A stretch of DNA of 64,000 nt from Lacrimispora amygdalina. Its GTDB lineage: Bacteria; Bacillota; Clostridia; Lachnospirales; Lachnospiraceae. The stretch covers positions 519,388 to 583,387 of the forward strand of contig NZ_OAOF01000001.1 of the NCBI RefSeq assembly GCF_900205965.1. The letters are read 5' to 3'. This document shows, in pieces, positions 18,448-28,316 of the stretch. The position numbers and the translations under genes are program-made. Positions within the stretch are counted from its first letter, which is position 1. Every line of letters begins with the position of its first letter. The notes beneath the pieces were generated by a model. It made no database searches. It saw only the letters and a list, made by a program, of their open reading frames with translations, and was not told where the DNA came from.

Positions 18448-18897
18448 TTAATAATCTTGTAAATGAAACCGATAAATACATTTTTCCGTTTCACCGATTT
18501 TCCTCATATCATTATCATCTGGTATCTGTACAATTTTCTCCAATGTTCCGCCTGCATATTCACAGGTTCTCCTTGAAGCATCGTTATCGGGATTGCATGT
18601 GATAATAAGATACTCCATCTTATGTTTTTTAGCTAACTGAAACAGTAGCAGACAGGCCTTTCCCGCATAATGGTGTCCCCGATAATTCTCATCTATGTGA
18701 TATCCAATGTTACCGCCATAGTAAACATTTTCATTATGTCCAACTCGTAAATCGCACCCTCCCACTTCGTTTCCCTGTCTATCATATATCTCAAAATGAT
18801 ATGCAGGAAGCCAGCCTTTACGGATATTGCCAACTGTTTTTTTAACTAACTTAAGAAAAATCTCGTCACTCTTTAAAAAGTCTATACTCCTAAACAT
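18448..18897 (-). CDS. GNAT family N-acetyltransferase
   Basis: A 149-residue acetyltransferase. ENYRGHHYAGKACLLLFQLAKKH is motif A; NPDNDASRRTCEYAGGTLE is motif B. The N-terminus (MFRSIDFLKSDEIFLKL) and the tail resemble GNATs annotated as tagatose-bisphosphate-aldolase-associated or ribosomal-type, but the substrate is not readable. Confidence 0.85.
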   Translation of the reverse strand: MFRSIDFLKSDEIFLKLVKKTVGNIRKGWLPAYHFEIYDRQGNEVGGCDLRVGHNENVYYGGNIGYHIDENYRGHHYAGKACLLLFQLAKKHKMEYLIITCNPDNDASRRTCEYAGGTLEKIVQIPDDNDMRKIGETEKCIYRFHLQDY

Positions 18898-19003
18898 AAA
18901 TTACTTCTCCAGACATCTATTTTTTATTCCAAATTTTTTTTATCCTCATATGCAAACCTCACAATTCATGGCATCTAATACTAATTCCCCGTATTCTGCC
19001 GTC

Positions 19004-19591
19004 TCAGAAATTAAGCCCTAACTTATATGCATTTTTAAGATGCCCGTCTATTCGTTCCTTTCGTTGTGCCTCATCCCAATGGGTAGTACCGTCAAATATA
19101 ATCATTTCTTTTTTAAGAGCTCTGTTTCTGATCCTGTCACCCAGCATTACTATTCTCATCGCATTGGATTCGCCGGTTTCTTCTAGTGATTCCATTGTTT
19201 TTCCTGCAGATATCATAAATAATGCCTTCTTAAGTATTTTTATTTGAGGATTTGGATTATATGCAAAACCGCTCGTCCATATCCGGTCAAACCAACCTAC
19301 TAATTTCGCAGGCGCCTCCGTCCAAAAAACAGGGTATATGAATACGATTGCATCAGATTCCTGAATTTTACGCTGTTCTTCCATGACATCTTCCGCTACT
19401 GTAATATCAGTTCTATAATACGCTTCTCTCTCATATTCATTTTCAGACATCTCAGCATTAAAATTCATTTCATATAAATCAGATACAATAAATTCATGAT
19501 TTGCATTATTGAGTCCCTTTAAAAACTCCTGCATCATCTCATAAGTAAAGCTCTTTTTGCTTGGATGGCAGTATACAACAAACACTCTCAT
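19004..19591 (-). CDS. NAD(P)H-dependent oxidoreductase, flavodoxin-like fold (NQO family)
   Basis: A 195-residue flavoprotein of the NQO1/KefF/MdaB type. MRVFVVYCHPSKKSFTYEM binds the FMN/FAD phosphate. IVFIYPVFWTEAPAKLVGWFDRIWTSGFAY is the signature of the fold. A two-electron quinone or nitro-compound reductase is likely. The start is the ATG at 19591; a longer reading overlaps the GNAT gene upstream. Confidence 0.9.
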   Translation of the reverse strand: MRVFVVYCHPSKKSFTYEMMQEFLKGLNNANHEFIVSDLYEMNFNAEMSENEYEREAYYRTDITVAEDVMEEQRKIQESDAIVFIYPVFWTEAPAKLVGWFDRIWTSGFAYNPNPQIKILKKALFMISAGKTMESLEETGESNAMRIVMLGDRIRNRALKKEMIIFDGTTHWDEAQRKERIDGHLKNAYKLGLNF

Positions 19592-19610
19592 AACTTTGTC
19601 CTCCCTGGTC

Positions 19611-20387
19611 CTATGGCAACTCCCCATTCATTTCAGCAATAACGCGGTTCTTCTTTGCCGTAACCTGCACCCAGGCCGGACGAAACCCGCTTTTTATTGC
19701 ATTGCGTGCAGATTTCAAATTTGACCATGCACAGCAATAAAACGGTACAATTTCTCTGTCCAGGATTTCTATTGCTAGCCTGCTTGTAAGACAGGAAGCA
19801 ATGCCCTGCCTTCTATATTCTGGCAGTACATCAATACCAATCTGCCACATGGTATCACAATCTGCTGAAGCTCCCGCAAGCCCAACCAGCTTTCCATTGT
19901 GGAATGCGCCTACAGCCAGACGGTCCAATTCTTTACGCTTTTCACATAATGCATTGCTCCATTCAGGTGTATAATATTTTGCAAAATATTCAGGCTCCAT
20001 AACTCTTGTCTCGTAATTGCAGGAGCGCAGCTTTAATTCTTCCATATCTGGTAAAAAATATTCTGCCATAAAACAGACATTCAGATCATAAGGTTTTAGT
20101 TTTTCTATTAATTCATGTAGATTGGGTGTCTCAAAACAATGCTCAACCGGATACTTGGTAATATACCACTCAACCTCTTTTAATAGTTCTCCCGAAACAG
20201 ATGCAACTATGTTGTTGCCATAGGATGTTAAATCACAGAAAAATGGAAGATTTAAATATCTTCTTGCATTAGAATTTGTTGCAGAAATTACAACCTTATT
20301 ACTGGCACTGCAGAAATCTTCCCTATTGCAATTACTGTCAAATGCTGATTGCTGCATGGCTATCTCAATAATTTCTTTATTATTCAT
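19611..20387 (-). CDS. GNAT family N-acetyltransferase, two-domain
   Basis: A 258-residue protein with an N-terminal domain of about 130 residues and a C-terminal GNAT fold: VLPEYRRQGIASCLTSRLAIEIL is motif A and NLKSARNAIKSGFRPAW motif B. AAGGGAG precedes the ATG. The N-terminal domain may be a degenerate second GNAT fold. Substrate unknown. Confidence 0.85.
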   Translation of the reverse strand: MNNKEIIEIAMQQSAFDSNCNREDFCSASNKVVISATNSNARRYLNLPFFCDLTSYGNNIVASVSGELLKEVEWYITKYPVEHCFETPNLHELIEKLKPYDLNVCFMAEYFLPDMEELKLRSCNYETRVMEPEYFAKYYTPEWSNALCEKRKELDRLAVGAFHNGKLVGLAGASADCDTMWQIGIDVLPEYRRQGIASCLTSRLAIEILDREIVPFYCCAWSNLKSARNAIKSGFRPAWVQVTAKKNRVIAEMNGELP

Positions 20388-20397
20388 AATACTCCCT

Positions 20398-20787
20398 TTA
20401 TTGTTTCTTTACCAGCCACTCTTTTGCCTGTTCCAGATCATCCATGCAGATCATCAAAAAATTTGTGTTTTCACTCTTCTTTTTCATGTATCTTTTCATT
20501 TGTGCATTTAGTCCCACAAACGCAACCTTACGCAGCTGCTTTTTCAGTTGGCAAAACTCAGTCAGAATCCAGTCCAGACAATCACTGTTAACATTGGAAT
20601 CATCCATAATTACTACAACATAAGAACTGGAAGACGGCTTTTCAATATGTATCAGATCCTGTTTAAATTTCTTCTTTAGCAGCTCTTTCTGATCATAAAG
20701 TGAATCCAGATGTTCACACCAGATTTCTCCTCCGTTAAAGTACAGAGAAAAAGACTTTTTCTTTAAGCCAAGTTCATATTTTTCCAT
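20398..20787 (-). CDS. Uncharacterised 129-residue protein
   Basis: I do not recognise a family. Alternating beta and alpha segments (SYVVVIMDDSNVNSDCLDWI, KVAFVGLNAQMKRYMKK, NFLMICMDDLEQAKEWLV) recall a STAS-like or SpoIIAA-like fold, but this is only a shape argument. It lies 13 bases from the MmcQ-GNAT gene and 10 from the next GNAT, so it is part of the same transcription unit. Confidence 0.6.
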   Translation of the reverse strand: MEKYELGLKKKSFSLYFNGGEIWCEHLDSLYDQKELLKKKFKQDLIHIEKPSSSSYVVVIMDDSNVNSDCLDWILTEFCQLKKQLRKVAFVGLNAQMKRYMKKKSENTNFLMICMDDLEQAKEWLVKKQ

Positions 20788-20800
20788 ACATTACCCACCT

Positions 20801-21640
20801 CTAAATTTTATGTTCCATGCAAACGGAATCCTCCATTCCTTCATACTGACCGTAATTAGGAATCATCTGATAACCCGCTTTTTTATACAAGGCATTTGCC
20901 GCTTCTAACATTCTTCCAGTCTCCAGAATACACCATCTATAACCGCTCATCTTTGCCTTAGCCTCTAATCTCCGGATCAATTCTGCACCCAATCCCATAT
21001 GACGGTGAGCAGGATCAACAAAGACTCTCTTTATTTCTGCATGATTATCATCAAACAGCTTAAACGCTCCACACGCCACCGGTTCTCCATCATGATATGC
21101 GACAACCACATCATGAATGCTGTCTCTCTGATTAAACTTATCATACTTGCTTCTTTGATATTCAATCCCAACAATCTCATCCAGCGCACGGTCCAGTTTG
21201 CCGCAAAGCATTGCAAAATCAGGATCCTCTCCATTGGTATCCCGAAACTCCAACAAAGACAGGCTGCGTAATTTCTCCTTATCTTTTTTACTTAATTTAT
21301 TTATTACAGTCTCATAAGCTTCATCAATCATCTGAAACAATAAATCCTGATCAGAAAAAGAATCTAAATCAATGGTATTCCAATGCGGCTGCTGAACGGG
21401 AGGGCAATGATATCCTCTTACTATGATTCCCGGATAAAGCTGACGATAGAGGTATGCTTTTTCCGGGACGCATTTTAAAGTCATCTTATAGAAATTTTCC
21501 TGTGGATTAAACTGGGCAAATATCTTCCCCATTACTTTATAACAGATCGGATACTCCCCAAACGGCCTGGTTTCATAAGCGCCAGGGTGCCTGCGACAGT
21601 ATTCATTTATGGTATCAATTATTTTTTTATGATTTTCCAT
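20801..21640 (-). CDS. MmcQ/YjbR-like and GNAT fusion protein
   Basis: A 279-residue fusion. Residues 1-115 match the MmcQ/YjbR DNA-binding-like fold (RRHPGAYETRPFGEYPICYKVMGKIFAQ, MTLKCVPEKA, PPVQQPHWNTIDL). Residues about 125-279 are a GNAT acetyltransferase (VFVDPAHRHMGLGAELIRRL, EAANALYKKAGYQMI). The ATG at 21640 follows GGGAGG. The fusion suggests the first domain recognises the target of the second; that is inference. Confidence 0.85.
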   Translation of the reverse strand: MENHKKIIDTINEYCRRHPGAYETRPFGEYPICYKVMGKIFAQFNPQENFYKMTLKCVPEKAYLYRQLYPGIIVRGYHCPPVQQPHWNTIDLDSFSDQDLLFQMIDEAYETVINKLSKKDKEKLRSLSLLEFRDTNGEDPDFAMLCGKLDRALDEIVGIEYQRSKYDKFNQRDSIHDVVVAYHDGEPVACGAFKLFDDNHAEIKRVFVDPAHRHMGLGAELIRRLEAKAKMSGYRWCILETGRMLEAANALYKKAGYQMIPNYGQYEGMEDSVCMEHKI

Positions 21641-21723
21641 AGTCCCTCCCTTTTTCAAATATTTACAATATAATAACATATTTTATAAATAAATATAAGA
21701 ACTACGACTATATTTCTGTATAT

Positions 21724-21763
21724 AAAAAGGCTTTGTTCCTAAAATTTCGAACAAAACCTTTTA
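21724..21763 (-). terminator. Terminator after the RND operon
   Basis: On the minus strand AAAAGGTTTTGTTC pairs with GAACAAAGCCTTTTT and ends in a T-run. Confidence 0.8.
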
Positions 21764-21769
21764 ACATTT

Positions 21770-24700
21770 TTATTTTACACGCCTGGAAGCTATTAATGCA
21801 TAGACACAGGGAATCACGATCATGGTTAAAACCGTGGACAGAATCATACCAAATATAACTGCAGTAGCCATAGGTGCCCACAGGGGTCCCCCTGAAATCA
21901 TAAGAGGAAGAAGCGAGAAAACTGTAGTTATCATCCCAATCATTATGGGGCGCATACGCGTTTCACAAGCCTTAACAATGGCATCCTGAATGCTTTTGGA
22001 CTCCGGTATAAGTACCTTTATATAATCCAGAAGAACAATGCCGTTATTTACAACCACTCCCATAAGGCTGATCGCCCCCAGAAGAGCCATGAATCCAATG
22101 GGATAACCCATCCATTTTAATCCCCAGATAATTCCGATAAAAGACAAAGGAATCGTACCCATAATAATCAGCGGCTCCAGAAGATCTCCAAACTGGAATA
22201 CCAGTATAATATAGATCAGAATCACTGCAATGACAGTGGGCAGCATCATGGAAGAGAAAGCATCACTGCTGTTCTCGCTTTCACCTCCATATTCCAGTGT
22301 GTAACCGTCCGGAAGAGGAATACCTTCCATGCTTTTTTCCACGTTTTGCATCACTGCTTCGGTGTTATATCCTTCCTCTACATAACTGCCAATGGTAATG
22401 GTACGCTGGCTGTTCCGGCGGATAATCTGGTTTAAGGAAGACTGAGTCTGTATGGTGGCAATCTGGGTCAGCGGCACATTCTTTCCTGTGATCTGTGAAG
22501 TCAGAAAAATAGTATTTAATATTTCCCGGCTTGTTTTATCTTTATCAGAAATTTTGGCAATAACAGGAAGAGAATTTTTCTCCAGATCCTTCTGCTTCAT
22601 TTTTAATATTTCTAAACCATTTACAGCCATTCGAACAGTACTGGCTACATCGTAGTTGGTAATTCCTACAAGATTGGCCTTTTCCTCATTTACATTCACA
22701 TTTAAACGATAACTGTTATCCCCATAGTTATCCTCAATATTGCGTGTCCCAGGAACAGTACGGCACCGCTCCTCAATCTCGGCTGCAATGCTGCGTAGTT
22801 GTTCAATATCATCACCTGATATCCGCACCTGAATGGGATAGGTGAGAGGAAGGCTGATTTCTAAATATTTAAGGGTGGTGCTGACTCCAGGAACCTCTTT
22901 AAGTATTTTCTTTTCTACAGCTGCCGCCTCCCCGCGGGTTCCATTAATCAAAAACTGAGCTTTATTGGTCGCCTGCTGTTCCGGTTCAAAGGTTACATAA
23001 TATTTCATAAAACCATCACCCGCAGTACTTGCAAATGATTTTATGGATTTTTCCTTATTCAGCACAGCCGCTACCTTTTCGCATTGAGCCAGAGTCTTCT
23101 CCAGGGTACTGCCATCCTGGGTTGTTACGTTCAGCACATACTGGTCACGCTCCACAGGAGGAAACAGCTGTACTGACAAAGTCGGCACTACCAGAGAGGA
23201 AAACACAAGCAGAGCAGCAAAAAACAGAAGGACAGCACGTGGTTTTTTCAATGAAAAATTCAACAGACGGCCATATATTTCCTTGCCTTTTGCTAGTAAC
23301 TCTTTTAAATGCAGCTTCTCTTCTATTTTTTGTTTCCAGACAGTAAATTGGGACTGTTCCGTTTTCACAGGCCTGTCCTCGGCCGGCTTCCGGTAAAGAA
23401 GATGTCCCAGCGCCGGAACAATAGTCAGAGAAGTTATATAAGAGCCAGCCAGGGCCACACTGACCAGAATAGGCAGTGTTTTTACAAATTTTCCTGCATC
23501 TCCGTTCATCATTGCCAGAGGGAGAAAGGAGGCGACTGTGGTCAGAGAGGAGGTTAAAATAGGGATGCCTACTTCTTTTACACCATTAATACAGGCATTT
23601 GTAAGTGTCTCACCTTTGGTCAGATAAACGTGAATGTTATCGTTGGCAACAATCCCGTTTGCAACCATTAAGCTCAGTGATATCATGAGTGAAGCCACAG
23701 CTACCTGGTGCAGGGGTATTCTTGTCAGATACATATAACCAAATACAAAAATACAGATAATCGGTATGGGGATAGAAACAACTGCAGCAGACCGCACCCC
23801 CATGGCCAGCAGAACAACCACAAAAACCAGAAGAATTCCTTCTATGAGATTATCTGCAAACATATCAATGGAATCCTTTACAAAACTGGCCTGATTGTTT
23901 AATTCTGTCAGTTCCATTCCAACATACAGCTTCGTTTTTTCAAATTCATGGATTTTGTCCTGAAGACGCTTCTCCACATTTAATATATTGATCCCATCCG
24001 CATATTTTACACCAATCAGCACTCCCTGGCTTCCATTGACAGATACCTGTTTTTCCGGTTTTACTGGTGTCTGAAGAACTTCAGCAACATTTTTTAAATA
24101 CACCGGAGTGCCGGAATCTGTTGATACGGATACAATTGTATTTTTTATTTCCTCCATGGATTGATATTCCCCGGAAACCTGCACCGGAATCTTAGTGCCT
24201 GTGAGTTCCAGATTTCCGCCAGGAATGTTAATGTTACGGGCACCCAGCTGTGTGGCTACCGTAGCAGGAGAAATTCCGTACTGCTGAAGCTTAGACATGT
24301 TTAAATGAATTTCGATCTGCTGTTTTTCATCTCCCATGATATCCACAGTCTTTATGTCGGAATCCCTGGAAAGTATATTTTTTATCTGCCTGGCCACATC
24401 AGCCATCTCCTGATTGGTGTTATCCGCTCCGGAAAGTCCTAAAATCAGTCCGTAAGAGCTTGAAAAGTCTGTTTTTATGACAGGTGCCTGCGCATCAGAG
24501 GGAAGCTCTGGTTTAATCTCATCAATCTTTTCCCTCAGCTTATCCCATTTTTTATTAATTTCACTGTCACTCATATCTTTCAATGTAATCTGAATGACTC
24601 CTGCAGAATCTACAGAATAACTATCCAGCCTCTTGATGCCTGAAATGGTATCGATTTTATCTTCAATCGGCTTAACTATCAGCTTTTCTATATCTTCCGG

Positions 24701-24859
24701 ACTTGCTCCTGGATAGATACAAGTGACGGAAGCAACCGGGCTGGTCACTTCCGGATTCTCCTGCCTCTCCATTACGATATAAGCATAAATACCAAGTATT
24801 ATAAACAGACCAGTCAGCAGGGCAAGAATACTCTTATGCTTTACGCTCCACGCAATCAT
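21770..24859 (-). CDS. RND-family efflux transporter permease
   Basis: A 1029-residue inner membrane RND protein of the AcrB/HAE1-like group, with the internal duplication of membrane and large extracellular domains and 12 predicted helices. At the TM4 proton-relay position (about residues 395-405) the sequence is MVANGIVANDN; AcrB has two adjacent aspartates there. TM10 has VNNGIVLLDY. Its start overlaps the stop of the adaptor gene by four bases (24856-24859). No TolC-like channel is encoded, as expected in a Gram-positive. Substrates are unknown. Confidence 0.93.
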   Translation of the reverse strand: MIAWSVKHKSILALLTGLFIILGIYAYIVMERQENPEVTSPVASVTCIYPGASPEDIEKLIVKPIEDKIDTISGIKRLDSYSVDSAGVIQITLKDMSDSEINKKWDKLREKIDEIKPELPSDAQAPVIKTDFSSSYGLILGLSGADNTNQEMADVARQIKNILSRDSDIKTVDIMGDEKQQIEIHLNMSKLQQYGISPATVATQLGARNINIPGGNLELTGTKIPVQVSGEYQSMEEIKNTIVSVSTDSGTPVYLKNVAEVLQTPVKPEKQVSVNGSQGVLIGVKYADGINILNVEKRLQDKIHEFEKTKLYVGMELTELNNQASFVKDSIDMFADNLIEGILLVFVVVLLAMGVRSAAVVSIPIPIICIFVFGYMYLTRIPLHQVAVASLMISLSLMVANGIVANDNIHVYLTKGETLTNACINGVKEVGIPILTSSLTTVASFLPLAMMNGDAGKFVKTLPILVSVALAGSYITSLTIVPALGHLLYRKPAEDRPVKTEQSQFTVWKQKIEEKLHLKELLAKGKEIYGRLLNFSLKKPRAVLLFFAALLVFSSLVVPTLSVQLFPPVERDQYVLNVTTQDGSTLEKTLAQCEKVAAVLNKEKSIKSFASTAGDGFMKYYVTFEPEQQATNKAQFLINGTRGEAAAVEKKILKEVPGVSTTLKYLEISLPLTYPIQVRISGDDIEQLRSIAAEIEERCRTVPGTRNIEDNYGDNSYRLNVNVNEEKANLVGITNYDVASTVRMAVNGLEILKMKQKDLEKNSLPVIAKISDKDKTSREILNTIFLTSQITGKNVPLTQIATIQTQSSLNQIIRRNSQRTITIGSYVEEGYNTEAVMQNVEKSMEGIPLPDGYTLEYGGESENSSDAFSSMMLPTVIAVILIYIILVFQFGDLLEPLIIMGTIPLSFIGIIWGLKWMGYPIGFMALLGAISLMGVVVNNGIVLLDYIKVLIPESKSIQDAIVKACETRMRPIMIGMITTVFSLLPLMISGGPLWAPMATAVIFGMILSTVLTMIVIPCVYALIASRRVK

Positions 24860-26070
24860 GACTGAACCTCCCCTGCTAGCTGAACAGAATCTCCGTCATA
24901 TAATAAAAACTGGCCTTCTGTTACAATCTGATCTCCAAATTCCAATCCGGAAAGAATCTCAATGGCATTGCCCCGGATTTCCCCGGTTGTAACAGTTCTT
25001 CTGTTTACTGTCTTGCTGGCAGCGTCATACACAAATACCACTGATCCATCAGCACGCTGCAGAACACTGTCCAAGGGAATCAAAACTGCTTTTTGTGAAC
25101 CGGTGTAAAGTATGACACCGGCAATCATTCCCGGCTTTAATTCACCTGTTGGATTTTTCACCCGGATCTTAACAGTAAAGGTCCGGGTATTGCTGTCTGC
25201 TAACGCACCGATCCCTGAAACGCTTCCTTTAAACGCCGTATCAATGCCGTATACGGAAATATCAGCACTCTGTCCGTGTTTAATCTGGTTGATCTGCTCA
25301 TCCGGAACACCAACTTCTATGTAAACCTCATCTGTTCTTCCGATCACAACAACCGGATACCCTGCGGCGGCTGTCTCACCGTCATTCATAAGCTTTTTTA
25401 ATATCACTCCCCTCATGGGGCTGTTCAGCGAAGTATCCTTAAGATCCCTGACTGCCTTATCCGCAGCAGCTTCTGCCTGGTCTTTCTGGGCTGCCGCTGC
25501 CTCAAGCTGCGCAACTGCCATGGTTTTCCCTTCCAATGCCTGGTTATACGTCTCAGAATCTGCCGCAAGCTTTGCTGAGATTTCATCAAGGTCGCTTTGG
25601 GATACTGCCTGCGCTTCATACAGAATCTTTACTCTGTTATAAGTTTTCTGAGTGAGCACAAACTGTGCCTTAGCCTGGGCAATTTTTGACGGTGCATCTG
25701 CATCCAGCTGCATCTTTGCTGTTGCATACTGCGCCTCAGCCGCACGCAGCTGGGCCTGGGCAACCCGGACCTGCAGCGAATAATCTTCCATGGAAAGTTC
25801 CGCCACCTTCTGGCCCATTTCCACTGCGTCTCCTTCCCTCACATATACTTCCTTCAGTTTCCCATCCAGCTTAAAAGACAGATTAGCCGTTTCAACCGGA
25901 GTTACATTCCCGCTTACATTCAATGTGTCCGTATAAGCCGCATCACTCACAGTTGCAACAGAAATACTTCTCACCTCTTTCTTTTCCTGCCCCTTGTCAC
26001 TGCAGCCAGTAAGGAGCAATGCACACAAAACAGCTGCCCATATAGATATTCTCTTCCTCTCTATCATCAC
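24856..26070 (-). CDS. RND efflux membrane fusion lipoprotein
   Basis: A 404-residue HlyD/AcrA-type adaptor. The N-terminus has a membrane segment and the lipobox LLLTGC, so it is probably a lipoprotein. The order is barrel-sandwich lipoyl half, long Ala/Gln-rich coiled coil (about 105-210), second lipoyl half, beta-barrel. It forms an operon with the permease. In a monoderm cell it probably works as an extracellular cofactor of the pump. Confidence 0.92.
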   Translation of the reverse strand: MMIERKRISIWAAVLCALLLTGCSDKGQEKKEVRSISVATVSDAAYTDTLNVSGNVTPVETANLSFKLDGKLKEVYVREGDAVEMGQKVAELSMEDYSLQVRVAQAQLRAAEAQYATAKMQLDADAPSKIAQAKAQFVLTQKTYNRVKILYEAQAVSQSDLDEISAKLAADSETYNQALEGKTMAVAQLEAAAAQKDQAEAAADKAVRDLKDTSLNSPMRGVILKKLMNDGETAAAGYPVVVIGRTDEVYIEVGVPDEQINQIKHGQSADISVYGIDTAFKGSVSGIGALADSNTRTFTVKIRVKNPTGELKPGMIAGVILYTGSQKAVLIPLDSVLQRADGSVVFVYDAASKTVNRRTVTTGEIRGNAIEILSGLEFGDQIVTEGQFLLYDGDSVQLAGEVQS

Positions 26071-26178
26071 CTGTCTCCTTTATCATTGCTGGTTTTTCTT
26101 ATCGGTTTTCTGTTTACACTTGTTGGTTTGCATGATATTATTTTTTAAGAGAAAAATCAAGAAACAGATTTTGTAAAG

Positions 26179-26194
26179 TGTAGCCTAAACTACA
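26179..26194. promoter_or_regulatory. Candidate TetR operator between adaptor and regulator genes
   Basis: TGTAG-CCTAAA-CTACA is an inverted repeat in the intergenic region of the divergent genes; a further half site AGTGTAG lies near 26206. Its position fits a TetR operator controlling both directions. No experimental support. Confidence 0.5.
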
Positions 26195-26227
26195 GTTTTT
26201 CAATAAGTGTAGATTGGAGAACTATCC

Positions 26228-26791
26228 ATGAAAGACCAGACAATTGACCTGCGTATGCAAAGAACATACCAATTTCTTAGTGATGCCCTTTTTGAACTGG
26301 TATTGAAGAAACCGTTTGAAGAAATCACCGTGACCGATATCTGCAAAAAAGCAATGGTTCACCGCACTACATTCTATAAGCATTTCGAGGATAAGTACCA
26401 GCTATTGGAGACAATGTTTTCAGAAGAACAGAGAAAATTTATAGAACTGCATATTGAGGAGGGAGAATCAGAACAGGAATATTATCGGCGTATCATCCGC
26501 CAGATGTTTGAATATGCCAGAAATTATAAAGATTTTTTTGTCCAGAGTGCTTCTCATATTAAAAATGACTTTATGGCCGACCTTTTAAGAAATACGGTCA
26601 GCACCTACCTTGACCGGTGTTTTCGTAAGGACGAGATGCGCTTAGGCGTTCCCAATCCCATTCCCATTGCCATCATGTCGGAATATTATACGGGAGCCGC
26701 CATTGCTTTAATCATGTGGTGGTTGCAAAATGGTATGAAGATTTCCATTGATCAAATGGTGGATTATATGAGTTCCATGATTGTGTGGTAA
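26228..26791 (+). CDS. TetR/AcrR family transcriptional regulator
   Basis: A 187-residue regulator. The N-terminal HTH reads ITVTDICKKAMVHRTTFYKHFEDKYQLLETMF; the C-terminal half is the helical ligand-binding domain, with the TetR_C style of Dha-type regulators. It is transcribed divergently from the RND operon, so it probably represses it. It is followed by a good terminator. Confidence 0.92.
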   Translation: MKDQTIDLRMQRTYQFLSDALFELVLKKPFEEITVTDICKKAMVHRTTFYKHFEDKYQLLETMFSEEQRKFIELHIEEGESEQEYYRRIIRQMFEYARNYKDFFVQSASHIKNDFMADLLRNTVSTYLDRCFRKDEMRLGVPNPIPIAIMSEYYTGAAIALIMWWLQNGMKISIDQMVDYMSSMIVW

Positions 26792-26798
26792 GAAGCGC

Positions 26799-26842
26799 AA
26801 AGAAGCATCCACAGTTTATTTGCTGCGGATGCTTACTTTTTC
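26799..26842 (+). terminator. Terminator after the TetR gene
   Basis: AAGCATCCaCAG pairs with CTGcGGATGCTT, followed by TTTTT. It overlaps the 3' end of the recombinase pseudogene. Confidence 0.85.
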
Positions 26843-28310
26843 CAGATTAAACTGATAGAATCTTCATAAACCACCACCGTTTCCAGATAAGAAAAAGCCA
26901 CCGCCCGTTTGTCATTTTTATTTAATGCCGAAAAAATAATTTTGGGAGGAAATATGGATTCTCTGTTTATATTTCTTTTTTCCTCCATTAATTTTTTCTT
27001 CGTTTCCGTCAGTTTTTCCAGTTCCTGATTAATATAACCGACCGTTAATGTACTCACTTTTTGGGTCTTAAGAACCTGCATTAAATTTGTAACGGATTCA
27101 TCAATCCGGATGAGTTCAAGTTCCAGTTCATTGGTCTCATTTGCATTATTAAAAGGCGCAGGCTTACAACGTTCCAATAGTTTTTCCAATTCGTTCTGAA
27201 CTGAACCTTCAATCTGTTCAATCCTCATCTGAGGTTTTATATTACAATCAAGAAAATCCTTTCCGCGGCACCGTAAGGTCCGAACTGTTTCTCCATCAGA
27301 TTTACGCTTGTATTTTCGAACCATAACTGATCTACCGCAATCTCCGCATTTCATCAGTCCCGTCAGCCAGCTGTTGCGCGGTCCATCATTTGAGGCTACC
27401 TTCTCATTGGTATCCAGCTTTTTCTGACAGCCAAGCCATAATGCAGAATCAATATATCCCGGCCAGTTACCGATAGCAAAAGTAGCGCCCTTAGAATCCA
27501 GTGCTCCTTTTGTCACCGCTCCCTTTTTCCCCACCAGCATACCGCCATGCTCTCCATTAAAATCTTTAAGAGGATTGATGATATTTACTCCCAGATTTTT
27601 AAAATATTTATAAACAGCATGGTCACATTTCACGCTGGCCGGATTTCTGATTACCCTCCCAACAGAGCAGGGAGACCATTTGCTGCTGTTTGGTCCTGGA
27701 CATTGCTTTGCCGTCATCATTCGACCGATGTCTCCAAGACTGGTAGTCGGATATGCGTAAACCCTCATAATCTCTTCTAAGTTCTTTATATTGTTCTCTA
27801 ATTTCAGAGATGATACCTTTTGGTCCCCCTGTGTGATTGTTGTATTACTGTAACCATAAGGTGCAGGTCCTCCCGGCCAGCGCCCAGTTCAATCCTGTCA
27901 TAATAATTGTCATAGACTCTCTTAGAAATCTGTTCCCTCTCCATCTGGGCAAATACAGCCATTATAAATATCATCGCCTTCCCAATAGGTGTTGAGGTAT
28001 CAAAATTTTCCGTAACGGAAATAAATTCCACCTTATATTTGCTTAAGTATTCCCAGGTATTTGTAAAGTCCAGAAGGGAGCGTGTAAAACGGTCCAGCTT
28101 ATAAACAAGGATTCTGTTGATAGTCCCTTTCTTAATGTCGTTTAACAATCTTAAAAATTCCGGTCTGTGCACCACATCTTTCCCTGATATCCCTCTGTCA
28201 ATGTACAATTCCGGCTCACCAATTGCCATGCTTTTTGCAAAACTCAATTGCGTCTCAATAGAGAGACTGTCCTTTTTATCAATCGACTGTCTGGCATAAA
28301 TCGCATCCAT
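26833..28310 (-). pseudogene. Large serine recombinase, frameshifted
   Basis: Two overlapping-frame pieces (27804-28310 and 26833-27768) make one recombinase of about 490 residues. The first is the catalytic resolvase domain (IYARQSIDKKDSLSIETQL, DRGISGKD, LVYKLDRFTRS). The second is the recombinase domain with a zinc ribbon (CGDCGRSVMVRKY...CRGKDFLDCN). Near 27888 one base is missing between CTG GG and CGCTGG: restoring it gives the expected ELGRWPGGPAPYGYS. The nick disables the protein unless slippage occurs. Such enzymes move integrative elements. Confidence 0.85.
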
Positions 28311-28316
28311 ATGACT

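Noticed and set aside
12932..21640. Integron-type cassette array
   Set aside because: Gaps between genes are mostly 10-100 bases, without the paired R/L boxes of attC sites, and no integron integrase is seen.
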